NCBI RefSeq assembly: GCF_036099295.1
Contig: NZ_CP107976.1
Span: 2,914,001 to 2,978,000 of the forward strand
Source of the DNA: Streptomyces sp. NBC_00358
Lineage (GTDB): Bacteria > Actinomycetota > Actinomycetes > Streptomycetales > Streptomycetaceae
Direction of reading: 5' to 3'
Length of the DNA stretch: 64,000 nt
The position numbers and the translations under genes were made by a program. Numbering within the stretch: position 1 is the stretch's first letter; each line of letters opens with the position of its first letter. The notes under the pieces are model-generated. The model saw only the letters and a program-made list of their open reading frames with translations, was not told the origin of the DNA and did no database searches. Shown in pieces: positions 1 through 7,925 of the stretch.

Positions 1-415
1 GGATCGTCCAGAAGCCGAGCTGGGCGCCCATGTTGAGGAACAGGGTCAGCAGCGAGGCGGCCATGACGACCTCGGGCATCGCCATCGGCAGGAAGATCAG
101 CGAGTTCACGGCGCCGCGTGCGCGGAAGCGGTAGCGGACGAGCGCGAAGGCGATCATCGTGCCGAGGACGGTGGCCCCGATCGTCGCCCAGACGGCGATC
201 TGGAGGCTGAGTCCGAGCGAGCCGCACATGTCGGCGACGCCGCACGGATCCTTCCAGGCGTCCGTGGAGAACTGCTGCCACTCGTAATTGAAGCGGCCCT
301 TCGGCTTGTTGAAGGAGAACACGGTGACGACGACGTTCGGCAGCAGCAGATAGCCGAGGGTCAGCAGTCCCGCGATGACGACGAGATGGCGCTTGAACCA
401 GGTGACGACGGACAT
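1..415 (-). CDS. potC: polyamine ABC transporter permease, PotC-like (3' end outside window)
   Basis: Inner-membrane permease of a spermidine/putrescine-type ABC importer. The visible N-terminus starts MSVVTWFKRH, has a membrane segment (about residues 9-30), then an extracytoplasmic stretch and further helices; the C-terminal part with the EAA loop lies beyond position 1. The ATG follows directly on the TAA stop of the potB-like gene (TAA at 416-418, ATG at 413-415), so the two are probably translationally coupled. It is the last visible gene of the minus-strand operon dehydrogenase-potD-potA-potB-potC. The polyamine substrate is inferred from the family and from the linked amine-catabolic enzymes. 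Confidence 0.85.
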   Translation of the reverse strand, partial: MSVVTWFKRHLVVIAGLLTLGYLLLPNVVVTVFSFNKPKGRFNYEWQQFSTDAWKDPCGVADMCGSLGLSLQIAVWATIGATVLGTMIAFALVRYRFRARGAVNSLIFLPMAMPEVVMAASLLTLFLNMGAQLGFWTI

Positions 416-1339
416 TTAGACCAGATCCTCCGTCCCGGACCGGCGGATGTAGACCGTGACCATGAGCAGGATCGCGGCCATGAGGATGAAGGAGAGGGCG
501 GCGGCCGTCGGATAGTCCAGGATCCTCAGGAACTGGGTCTGGATGACGTTGCCGATCATGCGGGTGTCGGTCGATCCGAGGAGTTCCGCGTTCACGTAGT
601 CACCGGCCGCCGGGATGAAGGTGAGGAGCGTTCCGGAGACCACGCCGGGCATCGACAGCGGGAAGGTGACCTTGCGGAAGGTCGTCCACGGCTTCGCGTA
701 CAGGTCGCCCGCGGCCTCGTGCAGCCGGCCGTCGATGCGCTCCAGCGAGGTGTAGAGCGGAAGGATCATGAACGGCAGGAAGTTGTACGTCAGACCGCAC
801 ACGACGGCGAGTGGTGTCGCCAGGACCCGGTCGCCGGCGGTCCAGCCGAGCCAGTCCGTGACGCTCAGGACGTGCAACGCGTTCAGCGTGTGCACGACCG
901 GGCCGCTGTCGGCCAGGATCGTCTTCCAGGCCAGGGTGCGGATCAGGAAGCTGGTGAAGAACGGGGCGATCACCAGGATCATGATCAGGTTGCGCCAGCG
1001 GCCCGCGCGGAAGGCGATCAGATAGGCCAGCGGGTAGCCGAGCAGCAGGCACAGGACCGTGGCGGCGGCCGCGTAGAGGACCGAGCGCAGGAACTGCGGC
1101 CAGTACTCGGTGAGCGAGTCCCAGTAGGTCACGAAGTGCCAGGTGACCTTGTAGCCCGACTCCAGGGAGCCCGTCTGCACGGACGTGGAGGCCTGGTAGA
1201 TCATCGGCAGCGCGAAGAAGACGACCAGCCAGAGCAGGCCGGGCAGCAGCAGCCAGTACGGGGTCCATTTGCCGCGCTTGCGCGGCGGCTTCTTCTCGGG
1301 GATCGGCGTCACGGGTGGCGCCTCGGTGACGACGGCCAT
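416..1339 (-). CDS. potB: polyamine ABC transporter permease, PotB-like
   Basis: First permease subunit of the importer, 307 residues. The start MAVVTEAPP is chosen because its ATG overlaps the TGA of the potA-like gene (ATGA); the upstream extension of the reading frame is out-of-frame potA. A basic N-terminus (KKPPRKRGK) precedes the first helix (about residues 25-47), and about five more helices follow. The cytoplasmic loop containing LHEAAGDLYAKPWTTFRKVTFP matches the EAA motif that docks on the ATPase. Length and topology fit PotB. Spermidine or putrescine specificity cannot be read from the sequence alone. Confidence 0.9.
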   Translation of the reverse strand: MAVVTEAPPVTPIPEKKPPRKRGKWTPYWLLLPGLLWLVVFFALPMIYQASTSVQTGSLESGYKVTWHFVTYWDSLTEYWPQFLRSVLYAAAATVLCLLLGYPLAYLIAFRAGRWRNLIMILVIAPFFTSFLIRTLAWKTILADSGPVVHTLNALHVLSVTDWLGWTAGDRVLATPLAVVCGLTYNFLPFMILPLYTSLERIDGRLHEAAGDLYAKPWTTFRKVTFPLSMPGVVSGTLLTFIPAAGDYVNAELLGSTDTRMIGNVIQTQFLRILDYPTAAALSFILMAAILLMVTVYIRRSGTEDLV

Positions 1340-2511
1340 CAGGCGGCCTCCTCCTCGGCCGTGTCGACACCCGCGGAGCCCGCTGTCCCGGCAAGCAGGG
1401 ACTGAGCCGCGTCGAGACCGAACGTGTGCGCCGGGCTCCAGTGCAGGACGACTTCCGCGCCGGGCACCAGCCGGGAGTCGCGCTCGATGTTCTGGGCGTA
1501 GACCTCGAACTCGGGGCACACGGGGCTGTCGATGACGTACTGCGTGGAGACGCCGATGAAGCTGGAGTCGGCGATCCTGCCGGTGATCCGGTTGCGGCCG
1601 ACGGGTATCTCGCCGGCGTCGTCGGCGTGCGTGAGGGTGATCTTCTCCGGGCGGACACCGACGAGCACCTTGCCGCCGGGGCGCGCCGGGGCGGAACAGC
1701 GTGCCTCGGGCAGCACCAGCTTGCCGCCGCCCGCCTTCAGGACGATGTCCGTGCCGCTCGTGGAGTCGACCTCGGCCTCGATGAGGTTCGAGGTGCCGAG
1801 GAAGTTGGCGACGAACGTGGTGTTCGGGTTCTCGTAGAGGTCGGCGGGCGCGCCGAGCTGTTCGACACGGCCCGCGTTCATCACGGCGACCGTGTCGGCC
1901 ATGGTCATGGCCTCCTCCTGGTCGTGCGTGACATGGACGAAGGTGATGCCGACCTCGGTCTGGATCCGCTTGAGCTCAAGCTGCATCTGGCGGCGCAGCT
2001 TGAGGTCGAGGGCGCCCAGCGGCTCGTCGAGGAGCAGCACCTTGGGGTGGTTGATCAGGGCGCGGGCGACGGCGACACGCTGCTGCTGGCCGCCGGAGAG
2101 CTGGTGGGGCTTCTTGCGCGCCTGCTCGCCGAGCTGGACGAGGTCGAGCATGTCGTCGACCTGCTTCTTGACGCTCTTGATCCCGCGCCGGCGCAGGCCG
2201 AAGGCGACGTTCTCGAAGATGTCCAGGTGCGGGAAGAGCGCGTACGACTGGAAGACGGTGTTCACCGGCCGCTTGTACGGCGGCAGGTTCGTCACCTCCT
2301 GGTCGCCGAGGTGCACGGTGCCGGAGGAAGGTTCCTCCAGACCGGCGATCATGCGCAGGGTGGTGGTCTTGCCGCAGCCCGAGGCACCGAGCAGGGCGAA
2401 GAAGGAGCCGTGCGGCACGGTCAGGTCGAGCGGTTGTACGGCCGTGAAGCCGTTGTCGTAGGTCTTGCTGATCCCGGTGAGGCGGACGTCGCCGCTGTTC
2501 TCTGTCGTCAT
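1339..2511 (-). CDS. potA: polyamine ABC transporter ATP-binding protein, PotA-like
   Basis: ATPase subunit of about 390 residues. Walker A is GASGCGKTT (about residues 40-48), the signature is LSGGQQQR, Walker B is VLLLDEP, and the H-loop is [10 protein letters not shown]. The C-terminal ~130 residues form a TOBE-type regulatory domain, usual for PotA/MalK-like ATPases. Start chosen at MTTENSG; a GTG nine bases upstream (VTIMTTEN) overlaps the TGA of the binding-protein gene and is an alternative. The 3' end overlaps potB by four bases, indicating tight coupling. Confidence 0.92.
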   Translation of the reverse strand: MTTENSGDVRLTGISKTYDNGFTAVQPLDLTVPHGSFFALLGASGCGKTTTLRMIAGLEEPSSGTVHLGDQEVTNLPPYKRPVNTVFQSYALFPHLDIFENVAFGLRRRGIKSVKKQVDDMLDLVQLGEQARKKPHQLSGGQQQRVAVARALINHPKVLLLDEPLGALDLKLRRQMQLELKRIQTEVGITFVHVTHDQEEAMTMADTVAVMNAGRVEQLGAPADLYENPNTTFVANFLGTSNLIEAEVDSTSGTDIVLKAGGGKLVLPEARCSAPARPGGKVLVGVRPEKITLTHADDAGEIPVGRNRITGRIADSSFIGVSTQYVIDSPVCPEFEVYAQNIERDSRLVPGAEVVLHWSPAHTFGLDAAQSLLAGTAGSAGVDTAEEEAA

Positions 2512-2516
2512 GATCG

Positions 2517-3764
2517 TCACGCCCCTGTGAGCTTCGCGAACTTCTCTTCGTAGGCCGTCTCTTCCTTCGCGCTCAGTGAGCGGAAGGCGTGGGACCGGGC
2601 CTGCATGGCCTTGTCGGGGACGATCAGCGGGTTGTTCGCCGCGTCCTGGTCGATCTTGGCGAGGTAGGGCTTCACTCCTTCGACCGGAGTCGCGTAGTTG
2701 ATGTACGCGGCGAGCTCGGCGGCCTGCTGAGGCTCGTAGTAGAAGTCGATCAGCCGCTCGGCGTTCGTCTTGTGACGCGCCCTGTTGGGGACCAGCAGGT
2801 TGTCGGTCGACGTCATGTAGCCGCTGTCCGGGATGACGAAGTCGACGTCCGGGCTGTCGTTCTTGAGCTGGACGATGTCGCCGGCCCAGGCCACACAGGC
2901 CGCGATGTCGCCCTTGGTCAGGTCGGACGTGTAGTCGTTCCCGGTGAAGCGGCGGATCTGGCCCTTGTCGACGGCCTTCTGGAGCCGGGCTGTCGCCGCG
3001 TCGAAGTCGTCGTCGGTGAACTTCGCCGGGTCCTTGCCCATGTCGAGCAGGGTCATGCCCATGGTGTCGCGCATCTCGGACAGGAACGAGACCCGGCCCT
3101 TCAGCTTCGGGTTGTCGAGGAGGTCGGAGACCGACTTCACCTCGATCCCGTCGAGCGCCTTCTTGTTGAAGGCGACGATCGTCGGGATGCCCTGCCACGG
3201 GTACGAGTAGGCGCGTCCCGGGTCCCAGTCCGGATTGCGGAACTGCGGCGACAGGTTGGTGTAGGCGTGCGGCAGGTTGGACGGGTCGAGCTTCTGGACC
3301 CAGCCGAGGCGGATCACGCGCGCGGCCAGCCAGTCGGTGAGGACCATCAGGTCGCGGCCGGTGTCCTGGCCCGCCGCGAGCTGCGGCTTGATCTTGGCGA
3401 AGAACTCGTTGTTGTCGTTGATGTCCTCGGTGTACTTCACCGAGATACCGGTCCGCCTGCGGAAGGTGTCCAGCGTCGGATGGTGCTTGCCGCTGTCGTC
3501 GAGGTCGATGTACTCGGTCCAGTTGGAGAAGTTGAGGGTCTTCTCCGTGGCCGAGTGGTCCTGGGCGGACGTGCCGCCCTGGGTCCTGCCGGCCGCGGGG
3601 ATCCCGCAGCCGCTCAGTGCCCCGAGGCCGCCGACGGCCAGCGCACCGCCCGCCGAGGCGCGCAGCAGTGACCGGCGGGTGAGGGCCGCCCTGCCGTTCC
3701 GGAAGCTGCGCCGCATGGCGGCCAGTTGTACCGGGGACAGGCGTTCGGGCTCGTACTGCTCCAT
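2517..3764 (-). CDS. potD: polyamine ABC transporter substrate-binding lipoprotein, PotD-like
   Basis: Extracytoplasmic binding protein, 415 residues. Start MEQYEPERLS. The signal region has a twin-arginine motif (TRRSLLRAS, about residues 31-39), a hydrophobic stretch and a lipobox LSGC, predicting Tat export and lipid anchoring. The mature part has hallmark polyamine-binding phrases such as NFSNWTEYI, the DINDNNEFFAK segment, FTGNDYTSD and IDFYYEPQQAAE. It sits 76 bases downstream of the dehydrogenase gene and its stop overlaps the alternative potA start. A diverged paralogue without transporter genes lies at 29280-30506. Confidence 0.9.
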   Translation of the reverse strand: MEQYEPERLSPVQLAAMRRSFRNGRAALTRRSLLRASAGGALAVGGLGALSGCGIPAAGRTQGGTSAQDHSATEKTLNFSNWTEYIDLDDSGKHHPTLDTFRRRTGISVKYTEDINDNNEFFAKIKPQLAAGQDTGRDLMVLTDWLAARVIRLGWVQKLDPSNLPHAYTNLSPQFRNPDWDPGRAYSYPWQGIPTIVAFNKKALDGIEVKSVSDLLDNPKLKGRVSFLSEMRDTMGMTLLDMGKDPAKFTDDDFDAATARLQKAVDKGQIRRFTGNDYTSDLTKGDIAACVAWAGDIVQLKNDSPDVDFVIPDSGYMTSTDNLLVPNRARHKTNAERLIDFYYEPQQAAELAAYINYATPVEGVKPYLAKIDQDAANNPLIVPDKAMQARSHAFRSLSAKEETAYEEKFAKLTGA

Positions 3765-3840
3765 GCTCTGATGCCCTTTCGGAAGGGTCGCGGCCGTGGT
3801 CGCGGCCTGGTCTGCCACAGGGCCGTAGCGGGTGGACGTG

Positions 3841-5367
3841 CTACGGCCGGTCCCCGAAGACCGTGCGGTGCCAGTCCTTCCTGGCCACCGCGGTGTTGTC
3901 GAACATGACGTGCTTGACCTGTGTGTACTCCTCGAAGGAGTAGGCGGACATGTCCTTGCCGAAGCCGGACGCCTTGTAACCGCCGTGCGGCATCTCGCTG
4001 ATGATCGGAATGTGGTCGTTGACCCACACGCAGCCGGCCTTGATCTCGCGGGTCGCGCGGTTGGCACGGTAGACATCACGGGTCCAGGCGGAGGCCGCGA
4101 GTCCGTACGGTGTGTCGTTGGCCAGCGCGATGCCCTCTTCGTCGGTGTCGAAGGGGAGCACCACGAGGACCGGGCCGAAGATCTCGGCCTGCACGATCTC
4201 GCTGTCCTGCCCGGCGTCGGCGACGAGCGTGGGCGCATAGTACGCACCGCTCTTGAGCTCCCCCTGTGGTGCCTCCCCGCCGGTGACCACGCGCGCGTAG
4301 CCGCGGGCCCGGTCGACGAATCCGGCGACGCGGTCGCGCTGGGCGTGCGAGATGAGCGGGCCGAGGTCGGTGCCGGGCGCGAAGGGGTCGCCCACGCGGA
4401 CGCTCGCCATCAGGGCGCCGGTGCGCTCCACGAACGCTTCGTAGAGCGGCCTCTGCACGTACGCGCGCGTGGCGGCCGTGCAGTCCTGGCCCGTGTTGAT
4501 GAGCGAGCCGGCGACCGCGCCGTGCACGGCGGCCTCCAGGTCCGCGTCGTCGAAGACGAGGAAGGGTGCCTTGCCGCCGAGTTCCAGGTGGAGGCGCTTG
4601 ACGGTCGAGGTGGCGATCTCGGCGACGCGCTTGCCGACGGCGGTCGACCCGGTGAAGGACGTCATGGCGACGTCGGGGTGGCCGACGAGGTGCTCACCGG
4701 CCTCCTTGCCCAGGCCCGTGACGATGTTGATGACGCCGTCCGGGATGCCCGCGTGGGTGGCCGCCTCGGCGAACAGCAGGGAGGTGAGCGGGGTCAGTTC
4801 GGCGGGCTTCAGCACGATCGTGTTGCCGGCCGCGACGGCGGGGAGGATCTTCCATGCGGCCATCTGGAGCGGGTAGTTCCAGGGCGCGATGGAGCCGACG
4901 ACGCCGATGGGTTCCCTGCGTACGTACGAGGTGTGGTCACCGGAGTACTCACCGGCCGACTGGCCCTGCAGATGCCGGGCCGCCCCCGCGAAGAAGGCGG
5001 TGTTGTCGATGGTTCCCGGTACGTCGAACTCTCGGGTCAGCTTGAGGGGCTTTCCGCACTGCAGCGACTCGGCCTGGGCGAACTCCTCGGCGCGCTCCGC
5101 GAGCACGGCGGCGAAGCGGTGCAGCGCGTCGGAACGCTCCCCGGGGGTGGCTCCCGCCCAGCCGGGGAACGCGGCGCGGGCGGCCGCGACGGCCGCGTCC
5201 ACGTCGGCGGTGCCCGCCAGCTCGTACGTGTACACCTCTTCGCCGGTGGCAGGGTTCACGACCGCGTGCGTACGACCGGAGGTGCCCTTGGTGAGACGGC
5301 CTCCGATGTACTGCGCGCCGTCCGCGAGGCGGTCCTGCGCCTGGAAGCGATGGCCCGGATTGTGCAT
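3841..5367 (-). CDS. aldehyde dehydrogenase, probably 4-aminobutyraldehyde dehydrogenase
   Basis: NAD(P)-dependent aldehyde dehydrogenase, 508 residues, likely oxidising 4-aminobutyraldehyde to GABA in putrescine breakdown. Start MHNPGHRF has a strong Shine-Dalgarno (AGGAGAG). Visible motifs are the APWNYP Rossmann element, FTGST, the glutamate motif LELGGKAP, the catalytic cysteine in NTGQDCTAA, and the C-terminal EMPHGGYKASGFGKD. It is the first gene of the polyamine uptake operon, which supports an amine-derived substrate. A second dehydrogenase of the same class is at 31567-33006, so the two may differ in substrate or regulation. Other omega-aminoaldehydes are possible substrates. Confidence 0.85.
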   Translation of the reverse strand: MHNPGHRFQAQDRLADGAQYIGGRLTKGTSGRTHAVVNPATGEEVYTYELAGTADVDAAVAAARAAFPGWAGATPGERSDALHRFAAVLAERAEEFAQAESLQCGKPLKLTREFDVPGTIDNTAFFAGAARHLQGQSAGEYSGDHTSYVRREPIGVVGSIAPWNYPLQMAAWKILPAVAAGNTIVLKPAELTPLTSLLFAEAATHAGIPDGVINIVTGLGKEAGEHLVGHPDVAMTSFTGSTAVGKRVAEIATSTVKRLHLELGGKAPFLVFDDADLEAAVHGAVAGSLINTGQDCTAATRAYVQRPLYEAFVERTGALMASVRVGDPFAPGTDLGPLISHAQRDRVAGFVDRARGYARVVTGGEAPQGELKSGAYYAPTLVADAGQDSEIVQAEIFGPVLVVLPFDTDEEGIALANDTPYGLAASAWTRDVYRANRATREIKAGCVWVNDHIPIISEMPHGGYKASGFGKDMSAYSFEEYTQVKHVMFDNTAVARKDWHRTVFGDRP

Positions 5368-5459
5368 GTCGCTCTCCTCCGCCGTCCTCCCCGTCGAGAC
5401 GGGGGTCGGCGTAGCTCCAGCTCGATTTGAGTGCCGATCCTGACAGAGCAAAGGGACTC

Positions 5460-5480
5460 CAACAAGTGATTCCGTTGTTG
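5460..5480. promoter_or_regulatory. inverted repeat in divergent promoter region
   Basis: CAACAA (5460-5465) and TTGTTG (5475-5480) form a perfect 6-bp inverted repeat with a 9-bp centre. It lies between the divergent aldehyde dehydrogenase (start 5367) and NADAR (start 5546) genes. Spacing of about two helical turns fits a dimeric regulator. A CAA...TTG palindrome is also present in the Lrp/second-dehydrogenase intergenic region (33150-33164), so an Lrp-type regulator is a candidate, but this is inference. Confidence 0.4.
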
Positions 5481-5545
5481 CCTTTTGGTTACGCGACGGA
5501 ATCCTTCGACCAGGTGTCGAGTCCTCCGGGGAAAGGCGGGACGGA

Positions 5546-6187
5546 ATGTCAGTGGTGCGTGCCACAGTGGCGTGCATGGGGAAGATCGAGTCGCGGGAAG
5601 CACTGGTCAGTGCTGTGGAGTCGGGGACGCGGGTGAAGTACCTGCACTTCTGGGGGCACCGTCCGAGGGCGGACGGACAGGTGGGGCCGAGCTGTCTCAG
5701 CCAGTGGTGGCCGTCACCCTTCGTGGTCGAAGGTGTCGGATACGCGACGGCGGAGCACTGGATGATGGCGGCCAAGGCGCGCCTCTTCGGGGACGCCGAG
5801 GCCGAGCGCCTGGCGATCGACGCGCCGAACCCGGCGGTGGCCAAGAAGGCCGGGCGGCTGGTGCGCGGCTTCGACGACGCCATATGGCAGCGCGAGCGCT
5901 TCGGGATCGTGGTCGAGGGCAGCGTCCACAAGTTCTCCGCCCACGCCGACCTGCGGGCGTTCCTGCTGGGCACGGGCGGCCGAATACTGGTCGAGGCGAG
6001 CCCCATGGACCGGGTCTGGGGCATCGGACTCGCCGCGACCGACGAGGGAGCGTCGGACCCGCGCCGCTGGCGGGGTCCGAACCTGCTGGGCTTCGCCCTG
6101 ATGGAGGCACGCGAGCGGCTGAGCCGGGCCGACCCACCGTCCGGGCCGAGCGGGGCCGACGCACCGGCGGAAGCGGACGGCTCCTAG
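5546..6187 (+). CDS. NADAR family protein (YbiA-like)
   Basis: Cytosolic protein of up to 213 residues with a NADAR domain. Known family members act as N-glycosidases on ADP-ribose-linked substrates, including riboflavin intermediates and ADP-ribosylated guanine. Visible elements are HFWGH near residue 30, CLSQWWPSPF, the helix YATAEHWMMAAKA, and the C-terminal DRVWGIGLAATD followed by RWRGPNLLGFALM. The last ~25 residues are low complexity. The start at 5546 gives MSVVRATVACMGKIES; an internal ATG at 5576 (MGKIES) is equally plausible since neither has a convincing ribosome-binding site. It stands alone, divergent from the polyamine operon. Confidence 0.82.
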   Translation: MSVVRATVACMGKIESREALVSAVESGTRVKYLHFWGHRPRADGQVGPSCLSQWWPSPFVVEGVGYATAEHWMMAAKARLFGDAEAERLAIDAPNPAVAKKAGRLVRGFDDAIWQRERFGIVVEGSVHKFSAHADLRAFLLGTGGRILVEASPMDRVWGIGLAATDEGASDPRRWRGPNLLGFALMEARERLSRADPPSGPSGADAPAEADGS

Positions 6188-6263
6188 AACCCGTCCCGGG
6201 GCCCGTCCGCCCTTCGCGTCACCGCCTACCGCCGAGGCGCGTCGTCCGCGCGTCCCGGTACCG

Positions 6264-7904
6264 GTGGCTGCGGATGCGGGGGTGTCCCAACCGGCCAAAA
6301 CTGTGCGTGTGAGCGGCATCCACGCAGAGCGAAACGACGTCACGCCCACCGCGCCCCGCCAGTCACTGGCGCTGGCGGCGATGCTCTTCGCCGTGGCGAT
6401 GACGTTCATCGACCAGACGATCGTCTCCATCGCCGCGCCGGACATCGTCCGCGAGCTGGGCCTGTCGGCCTCCGGGATGCAGTGGGTGGTGAACGCCTAC
6501 CTGTTGTCGCTGGCCGCGTTCTTCGCCCTCGGCGGACGCCTGGCCGACCTGTTCGGGCCACGCCGTGTCGTCGTCGCCGGGACCCTCGTGTTCGTCATCT
6601 CCTCGGTGCTCTGCGGATGCGTGCCCAAGGGGGATTTCGCGCAGACCTGGCTGATCGTCTTCCGGGCGACCCAGGGCCTGGGCGCCGCTCTCCTCTTCCC
6701 CGCGGCACTCGCCGTGGTCGTGGCGGTGTTCCCGGTCGAGCGGCGCGGCCGGGCCCTGGCGTTGTTCTTCGGGCTGTCCGGGGCGCTGACGGCCATCGGC
6801 CCGCTGCTGGGCGGCTGGCTCACCTCGTGGACCTGGAGAGCGATCTTCTGGGTCAACGTGCCCGTCGCCGTCGTGGCCCTGGTGCTGACGGTGCTGGCGC
6901 ACATTCCCGACCGGCGGCGGGACGAGTCGCTGGACGGCGTCGGGGCCGTGCTGATCGCGGCCGGCATGGGCCTGAGCGTGCTCGGCTTCCAGCAGGCCTC
7001 GTCCTGGGGCTGGGGCAGCGTCGCGACCTGGGCCTGCATCGCGGGCGGCCTTCTCGTCCTGATCCTCTTCTGGCGCTACGAACGGGACAGGAGCCACCCG
7101 CTCGTCAACCTGGCGGTCTTCCGGGACAAGGCGTTCACCGTGGACTCCATGGTGCTCTTCTTCGCCATGCTCGCCTTCGTGCCGGTCTTCTTCTTCGCGT
7201 CGGTCTACGCGCAGGTCTCCCTCAGCGCCTCGCCCAACCAGGCGGCCCTGTACCTGCTGTACTTCTTCGCGGGTTTCGCGATCGCCTCCCAGTGGGGCGG
7301 CCGGATGCTGGACAAACAGGGCGCGCGGCCGGCCATGAAGATCGGCACCGCCCTGGGCGCGGTCGGCTTCGCCCTCTGGGCCCACAAGTTGACCGACCTG
7401 ACGATGCACGACCAGTGGCCGTACGTCGCGCTGGCCGGCGCCGGCATCGGGTTCATCCTGGCGCCCGCCTCCACGGACGCCGTCAACCGGTCCATCGGCG
7501 CCTCGTACGGCGAGGTCACCGGCATCACCCAGACCGTCCGCAACTACGCGGCGAGCGTGGGCCTGGCCGTGTTCGGCACGATCCTCACGCACAGGACGAC
7601 GGACGAGGTCGTCTCGACGCTCCAGTCCCACGGCCTGTCGTCGGCCCAGGCCCACGGTGTGGCCCACGACATCGCCCAGGCGGTCACGGGCAACTCCGAC
7701 GCACGGCAGCCCACCGGCACCGGCGCCACCGCCTCGACCATGCGCGAGGTGATGGCCGGCGTGCGGATGGACTTCGCCGAGGCCAACCAATGGGTCTTCT
7801 ACGGCATGGCCATCGCCCTCGCCGTCGGCTTCCTCTGCGCCCTGCGCCACCCCGGAGACCGAGGCGGGTCGACCGCAGCCGAGGAACCCCCGGCGACCGC
7901 TTGA
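6264..7904 (+). CDS. MFS drug exporter, DHA2 (14-helix) family
   Basis: Integral membrane efflux protein of about 546 residues, likely a proton-driven exporter of drugs or other hydrophobic compounds. The first helix carries FIDQTIVSIA (family motif D1), the loop between helices 2 and 3 has GGRLADLFGPRR (motif A), and the fifth helix has the antiporter-type SGALTAIGPLLGGWL (motif C). About 14 hydrophobic segments can be counted, with an alternating loop around DRRRDESLDG. The GTG at 6264 is the longest start; GTG at 6309 (VSGIHAE) still leaves the first helix intact. No regulator gene lies next to it, so the substrate is unknown. Confidence 0.85.
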   Translation: MAADAGVSQPAKTVRVSGIHAERNDVTPTAPRQSLALAAMLFAVAMTFIDQTIVSIAAPDIVRELGLSASGMQWVVNAYLLSLAAFFALGGRLADLFGPRRVVVAGTLVFVISSVLCGCVPKGDFAQTWLIVFRATQGLGAALLFPAALAVVVAVFPVERRGRALALFFGLSGALTAIGPLLGGWLTSWTWRAIFWVNVPVAVVALVLTVLAHIPDRRRDESLDGVGAVLIAAGMGLSVLGFQQASSWGWGSVATWACIAGGLLVLILFWRYERDRSHPLVNLAVFRDKAFTVDSMVLFFAMLAFVPVFFFASVYAQVSLSASPNQAALYLLYFFAGFAIASQWGGRMLDKQGARPAMKIGTALGAVGFALWAHKLTDLTMHDQWPYVALAGAGIGFILAPASTDAVNRSIGASYGEVTGITQTVRNYAASVGLAVFGTILTHRTTDEVVSTLQSHGLSSAQAHGVAHDIAQAVTGNSDARQPTGTGATASTMREVMAGVRMDFAEANQWVFYGMAIALAVGFLCALRHPGDRGGSTAAEEPPATA

Positions 7905-7925
7905 CCCCGCCGATGCCCGTCGGCG

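Noticed and set aside
1339..3198. 619-codon frame reading through potD into potA
   Set aside because: The N-terminal part is out-of-frame potD; the real ATPase starts at MTTENSG.
2589..3671. 360-codon plus-strand frame inside potD
   Set aside because: Antisense shadow of the binding-protein gene; Val/Asp/Arg-rich with no motif.
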